Source: Sisyra terminalis (taxonomy: Eukaryota > Arthropoda > Insecta > Neuroptera > Sisyridae). From it: DNA of 64,000 nucleotides. Position numbers and translations under genes: made by a program. Numbering within the stretch: the stretch's first letter is position 1; each line of letters starts with the position of its first letter. Shown here piece after piece: positions 58,991 to 64,000 of this stretch. The stretch is from the NCBI GenBank assembly GCA_958496175.1, contig OY292274.1, positions 67,528,630-67,592,629 of the forward strand, read 5' to 3'. Under the pieces are notes generated by a model. The model saw nothing but the letters and a program-made list of their open reading frames with translations, did no database searches and was not told the origin of the DNA.

Positions 58991-59868
58991 TAAAAAATCG
59001 TACCTATAGTTACTTATAAATTGTGGTTTTCATAAAGGTAACAAACTTTTGTAGTCTTCAAAAATTGATCATTTCCATAATCAAAACTAAGGTTTAAAAT
59101 TTGAAAATTGATAAGGGGTTCATCTTCTACCCTTTTCTTTTTCTTCTAAAGTCAACACCACGTGCCTAATTATTAAAGCTCTGTATTTTCAATAGCAGTT
59201 AACCTAATTTCATTTCTTAAAATTTTGTAACAATTTACAAGGATTAACACTTGTTTTGGCTTGAAAATTTTAAGAAATGAAATCATTACAAGACACCAAT
59301 TCTTTGCCTAAAAAAATAGCAATTTTCAGTCGTTTTTTGTCAATGAAGCGGTGGAACTCGATTTATGAAGACTTTCTGCAATTTTGGTTTCCAAATCAAT
59401 AAAAGATTTGTTTAGTTGAAATCGTGGCATATTTAGTCCGAAAAGTTAGTTAAAAATTTTCAATATTTTTGGCGTTTTCTTATTTTGTTTAAAATTTTTG
59501 GTGAAATTTCCACCATTTTTTAGGTATTGATCTATTTATTCACCTCGTGGTATGCTATACGATGTAATTATTCACGAATTTCTATTTTCATGTACTTTTG
59601 ATCCTTAAAAGCTCAAGAGCTTTCAACCCTTAGACCAGTTACGTCAATATATCGTTAGTGTTTTGTTCAATTAAACAATTCATTGGTGCTATATCGATAA
59701 GGGTTTATATCTTTCCTCTTCCAGGAACTCTTGCAATGACAAGAGAAGCCTTTACTCGATAACAACTCATGTGGAATTCCCCAAAACAAAAAAAAAAGAA
59801 ATTTTGTCAAGTGGACGTTTCCCCTTTCCGATTATTATACCATTTCTATTTGTTTTCCCTCGATTATA
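58991..59868. other. Gene-free stretch
   Basis: AT-rich. An inverted pair (TTTCATTTCTTAAAATTTTG near 59210 and AAAATTTTAAGAAATGAAA near 59264) can form a short hairpin. No exon. Confidence 0.35.
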
Positions 59869-60764
59869 TAGGGGAGACCGGGTACAAAAGTAACGGCGGG
59901 TCGAAAGTAACAAATGCTTTCTAGGCTTATCCAACGGGCGAATTCCGCTTTGCTGCCATCTGGTGATAGCCTAGAGCAACCCCCTCAATCGCATTAAGTC
60001 GACGCGTGCGCAGTGCGTTTTTAGGTTATATAATAAGACGTAAAGTGTTTTAACGAGCCAAAAGTAAGTTTTTCGACGTTTTTTTTATTCATTGCTTACA
60101 TAATCGTAAAAGGATCATAGCAATCCGAATTTTTGCATATCCATTCTTGATTAGATAAATTTTACATTGTTTAAATTCATTTTTGTCTAGCACCTATCGT
60201 TTTAAGGTTATGTTACATGTTTTTTTTTAAACGAGAATCGGTACAAAAGTAACATAGCCCCTTAGGGTACAAAAGTAATATGTTACTTTTATCCTCGTAA
60301 TGATTGTATTACTAACATCATATTTTTATGGATATCTACTTCAATAGAATGATTTTCGATACATTTCCATGTCGGGGTAGTTCTTCATGCAGTAGTTCTT
60401 ACGCGTTGTCGCGGCATTCTATTGATTCATTTCCTTAAAATTTTTTTTTTTTGAGTATTTAAAATGCTGAATTTGGTTTATATCATTAATATAAAGTCTT
60501 TAAATAAGTAATTTGTTGATTTAACTTGTTCTATTGCTTTCATTAGCAACCCTTAGCTATCGACCCGCGTACGCGGGTCGAAAGTAACAACTGCCAATTT
60601 TTTTTAACTCTATGGTTATTCATATAAAACACGATAATTTAATAAATCAAGTTACTATTGTGAAGAACATAAACTAAATTTATATGTGGTTATATGGATT
60701 TAATGGCAATAATAACACCCAGCCAGAAAGTACAAATTGTTACTTTTGTACCGGGTCTCCCCTA
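59869..60764. mobile_element. DNA transposon with long inverted ends and internal end-motif copies
   Basis: TAGGGGAGACCGGGTACAAA... is answered by ...TTTGTACCGGGTCTCCCCTA; 26 bp pair. A TA flanks the GGGGAG core on both sides. Inside, (G)GGTCGAAAGTAACA at 59897 and 60576 and GGTACAAAAGTAA at 60241 and 60267 repeat the end motif. There is no transposase-length ORF. Confidence 0.7.
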
Positions 60765-63424
60765 CGTATACTTATCAAATATGATGACACAAGAAATGAA
60801 TGTCAAATATATGGGCAAACTAGTGTTGCGTTAGTAATGCGATTAGACCTCTGGTCGTTGCGATCGAACCGGAAGGTCGCGTGTCCAATCGGAAGTCCCG
60901 CGAAGCCCCCCAAACATTCGTTGGGCATCTCTTTTCCTAAAATTCTTCTCACTTCCTCTGCTACACCAAATGTTAAATTATCAATATCCCAAATGCACTA
61001 ACTATAGTATGCTTTACCACATACATTCGATTGTTTCTACGTGGCTCATTTGTTTGTGGGAGGTCTTTGCATGGTTGCAATGGTGCAATGATAATATTTA
61101 TGTTTGTAGCATTTGTTTTTTTTTTTTTGTTTTTACAAGTATATTTTGGACAAAAGATGCGAATATGGGGGGGCCACTTAACCAATTTGGGTCTTAACGT
61201 AGTAATTATATTCAATTTTGAAATCAATATCTGTCGTGCATAATGAGAGACGAATGTGGCTTTAAGTCATCTTTATTTGCTAGTTTAGTTACTTAGTTAC
61301 TTACACATACACAAATTGACTACATAAATATGCAATAAATTATGCACGCATATCTTCATTATTGCACTGAATCGGCCATTTCATGGATCTCCCATTCACT
61401 TATACCCTCTAATATAACATAATGAATTGATTCTCATCGTTTTTGTTTTGTTTTTTTGGTTTTGGCTCAACTAAACAATTGAGACAGGAAACGCAAAACG
61501 CCAAAAACAATTGACAACATAATTGCCGTGATTCATTTGTTTCTTGCATTTGTTTTTCCCTTATTTTCTACAAATTAAATCATTTTGTAATTCAAGAAGG
61601 GTCTCAAAAGTCTCAATCATCTTGCATCATTTTCGTAAATATTCCCAATCCATTTTTTCTACCTAAAGATGCTCTTTTTTTTTATTGAAAATTTGATATT
61701 TTTTTTGGACAATTAAAACAACAAAAGAATTTGTTTGTTTTTTTTTGGCTCTGTTCATTTTTTTTTTTCATTATAAACACTTAAATTGCCGTTAATTGCT
61801 GCAGGTCTTTTGATTTCTCTATTCCATCCCCGTCTAACTCTAGATATCTATTTTCTGTCAAATTCATAAAAAACAGATTATTCTTAAATTAAGAACCATT
61901 AGCTAAAACATCGTTCTTCTTCTGTTTTTTTTTTGATGGTTAAAACAATGTGTAGACCAAAAAACAAATGAATTAGTTTAAGGAACCAAAACAAAAAAAA
62001 AAGAATGTTGATGACTTAATATCTATGTATAAATAAGACACACACGAAAAAAAAGCCGATCTCAGTTTTGATTTAATAACAACTGAACGTCGTTCAGCCC
62101 ACTCAGACTTAACGTTAATAAAAAAGAAATCTAAAATAAATAATTCATAACCGAACTAAATTAAATTAGGTTGAAACGATTCGCCCCCTTTTTTGGTAAC
62201 GAAACAGTCTTTACAGTCTTGACCGCGATTTGATTAGGAAAAATTCGATTTTAACGAGACGATCATTAAAGTGATTATTTTTTTTTTTAAATTTGCTTGA
62301 TTAAGTAAATATCCAAAGAAAAAAAACCGAACATCAATCTACCTTTTTGTTTTGACACAAACAAAATACAATCGTTTGTTGCAACTTTCATTTGTTCGAT
62401 CAAAAGTCGAGAAACAAGTGAAATGTGTTTGACGTGGTTGCGTTACTTTTCGATTTAACAACCGCAAATTAAAGTTGTTCTAAAATTTTTGGATGAAATG
62501 CGGTTTCGGTGTAAATCTAAAAGGATAATGAAGCAAATTACGGAAATTCAATACCGTGGTTGATTCTCTTTTGTTTTTTTGTTTTTGTTTTTTTTTGTTT
62601 TTAATCGGTCGTTCAGATGTTTTTCAGTAAAACACATAGGCTCTAATTTGATTCAAGTGTTCTCAATCAAAAACAAAACGTTCATTTGTTTTTTTAACTG
62701 AAGGATTCAGTCGAACATGCAATTTGATTTTTAACAAGTGAACGTCGAAATTTAAGGGGGCATTATACTCTAGATGATCGTTACTTGAATTTGAGCTTTG
62801 GATGTTTGGAAGCTTTTTTTTTTGGTATTTTTTTTTTGGTAATTTTTTTTTTGAGGGCAGAGTTTTAGGGTAAAAAGTTGGCCAAAAGAATGGAATATTG
62901 AGTGACGGTGATGGTGATTCATTAGAAGGTAGCGCCTGATCTATCCCCTTAATTAGAGGGATTGAAGATCACAATAGAATGAAATTTGGAAACCTTCAAC
63001 CCTATGTTTGGGTTCGTCTTCTATATCTAGGCATCGAGTGTTGGATATTTTTTCTGTTCTTTTAGATTTAATTTTATATTTCGTAATTTTTTGTGTTTGG
63101 TATTTAAAAAAAAATGTTCAGTTTGATTTTGATGGTTTGATGATTCAAAAAAAAAATAAAGAAGAAGAAGAAATAATAGAGAAACCCCCATTTTGACTGT
63201 AATTTTACAGAAGCGCTAATTGGCACATGGTAGAACTATTTTTTGTTTTTTTTTTTTTAAACAAAAGTTGAAAAAGTTGTGGAATCTTAAAGTTTGGTTC
63301 AACAAGTGCCATTTGGATGTAGGGGACTCACCAAAATTTGTCCCATGCTTTATGTGTTTTATGTAAAATATGGTAAAATATTTGATCAAGTGTTTCGAAA
63401 AATATGTTATGTGCAAAGAATTTT
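60765..63424. other. Gene-free AT-rich stretch
   Basis: Many poly(T) and poly(A) tracts; a slightly GC-richer spot at 60840-60930 beside the transposon. Overlapping 70-105 codon frames at 60684-61243 cross the transposon's right end and are not gene-like. If the start at 51959 is real, this would be its intron. Confidence 0.3.
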
Positions 63425-64000
63425 TTGAAGCAATTTTATGAGAAAACTTTATAGGACATTTTTTGTAGAGCACTTCTTTTCTATAACTTATCTCTATAAA
63501 AGTTTTTGATATTTTTCACAGGTCCTAAGTTATTTAATCAAAATAAAAAAAAATAATTTTTATGTTAAAAATATAAAAATTCAGGAAATTTTCAGTTTAA
63601 TGCAAATAACGTAGGACCTGTAAAAAATATCAAAAACTTTTATAAAGATAAGTTATAGGAAATAAAGTGCTCTACAAAAAATGTTCTATAAAATTTTCTC
63701 TAAAAAAATTGATGGTTGCGTCAAAAAATTGAAAAAATATTAAAATTTCTCTGTAGTTCAACTTTGACCTCGAATAACTTTTGAAGGAATAAATATATCA
63801 AAAACTTGTACGAGACCTTTTTTGTAGATCGTTCAATATTATAAGGTATATCCTTGTAGAAAATTGAACGATCTACAAAAAAAGGTCTCGTACAAGTTTT
63901 TGATATATTTATTCCTTCAAAAGTTATTCGAGGTCAAAGTTGAACTAAAGAGAAACTTTAATATTTTTTCAATTTTTTGACGCAACCATCAATTTTATGA
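63425..64000. mobile_element. Family B inner arms (B5), running off the window
   Basis: Inner arm text (ATTTTTCACAGGTCCTAAGT ... AACGTAGGACCTGT) folds back once at about 63590. The arm then turns again near 63838 (GATCGTTCAATATT / AAAATTGAACGATC) and repeats the outer arm inverted. So this copy is a rearranged double fold-back, with the end beyond 64000. Confidence 0.65.

Noticed and set aside
60684..61001. 105-codon plus-strand frame
   Set aside because: Crosses the right inverted end of the 59869-60764 transposon into the flank, so it cannot be an ancestral gene.
1..64000. CRISPR arrays, bacterial operons, tRNA or rRNA genes
   Set aside because: The direct repeats seen are transposon or satellite units with no short uniform spacers; no cloverleaf or rRNA text was recognised by eye, and the sequence is plainly eukaryotic.

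Overview
The window is AT-rich eukaryotic DNA, most likely from an insect or other arthropod. It shows split genes with short introns (61-144 nt) and consensus GT/AG sites, a decayed mariner transposase, Helitron-like ends, hAT-like MITEs with 8-bp target duplications, and a TCAGT-type initiator. There is no operon structure, no CRISPR array, and I saw no tRNA or rRNA gene. I cannot name the species.

Two protein-coding genes are well supported, both on the minus strand. (1) A multi-exon gene at 4539-9437 encodes a coiled-coil protein of about 499 residues that I read as CCDC180-like (DUF4455 region). Its last six exons join without a single phase conflict. A 2.6-kb intron is packed with MITEs. 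(2) A single-exon 493-residue prolidase (Xaa-Pro dipeptidase, PEPD family) at 42921-44402 keeps the length and alignment of the family but has lost most of the metal-binding and catalytic residues, so it looks like an intronless pseudoenzyme. Weaker gene signals are: a possible promoter and first exons on + at 51959-52657, a signal-peptide exon on + at 39351-39466, a small exon with two donors at 14605, an exon with a good donor on - near 14252, an unidentified minus-strand ORF pair at 47455-47790, and a terminal exon at 57075-57268 with three decayed tandem copies.

Most of the rest is transposon-derived. Three families of long fold-back elements (here A, B, C; 0.8-1.1 kb) occur in at least eleven full or partial copies. 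Their arms differ, but they share TAG(A/G)(C/G)TG ends, an internal core reading GTTT(G/A)AG(C)CCTTAATATTAA, and, where ends are intact, perfect 8-bp target-site duplications. Other fold-backs include D (nested in B), G (carrying a CTGANGA-hairpin-GAAA motif resembling a hammerhead ribozyme core), an outer/inner pair at 6605-7686, and more at 52.8-53.8 kb. There are Helitron-like elements at 7420, 16509-17451, 33636-34120 and 297-632, a 245-bp hAT MITE in two copies with intact duplications, a 0.9-kb element with long inverted repeats and internal copies of its end motif at 59.9-60.8 kb, a truncated THAP-domain element at 10.7 kb, a mariner transposase relic at 33 kb, and a non-LTR reverse transcriptase tail at 44.7 kb.

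Layout: 0-3.7 kb repeats; 4.5-9.65 kb the coiled-coil gene; 10-32 kb intergenic or intronic AT-rich DNA with MITEs; 33-38 kb mariner, Helitron and B/C elements; 39-45 kb signal-peptide exon, hAT MITE, tandem-duplicated fold-back, prolidase and RT relic; 45-51 kb A and B elements nested around TA microsatellites; 51.9 kb to the end a possible gene start followed by a long gene-poor stretch, including a 2-kb tandem array and a GC-richer island at 55-55.7 kb. The two solid genes show no functional link to each other.
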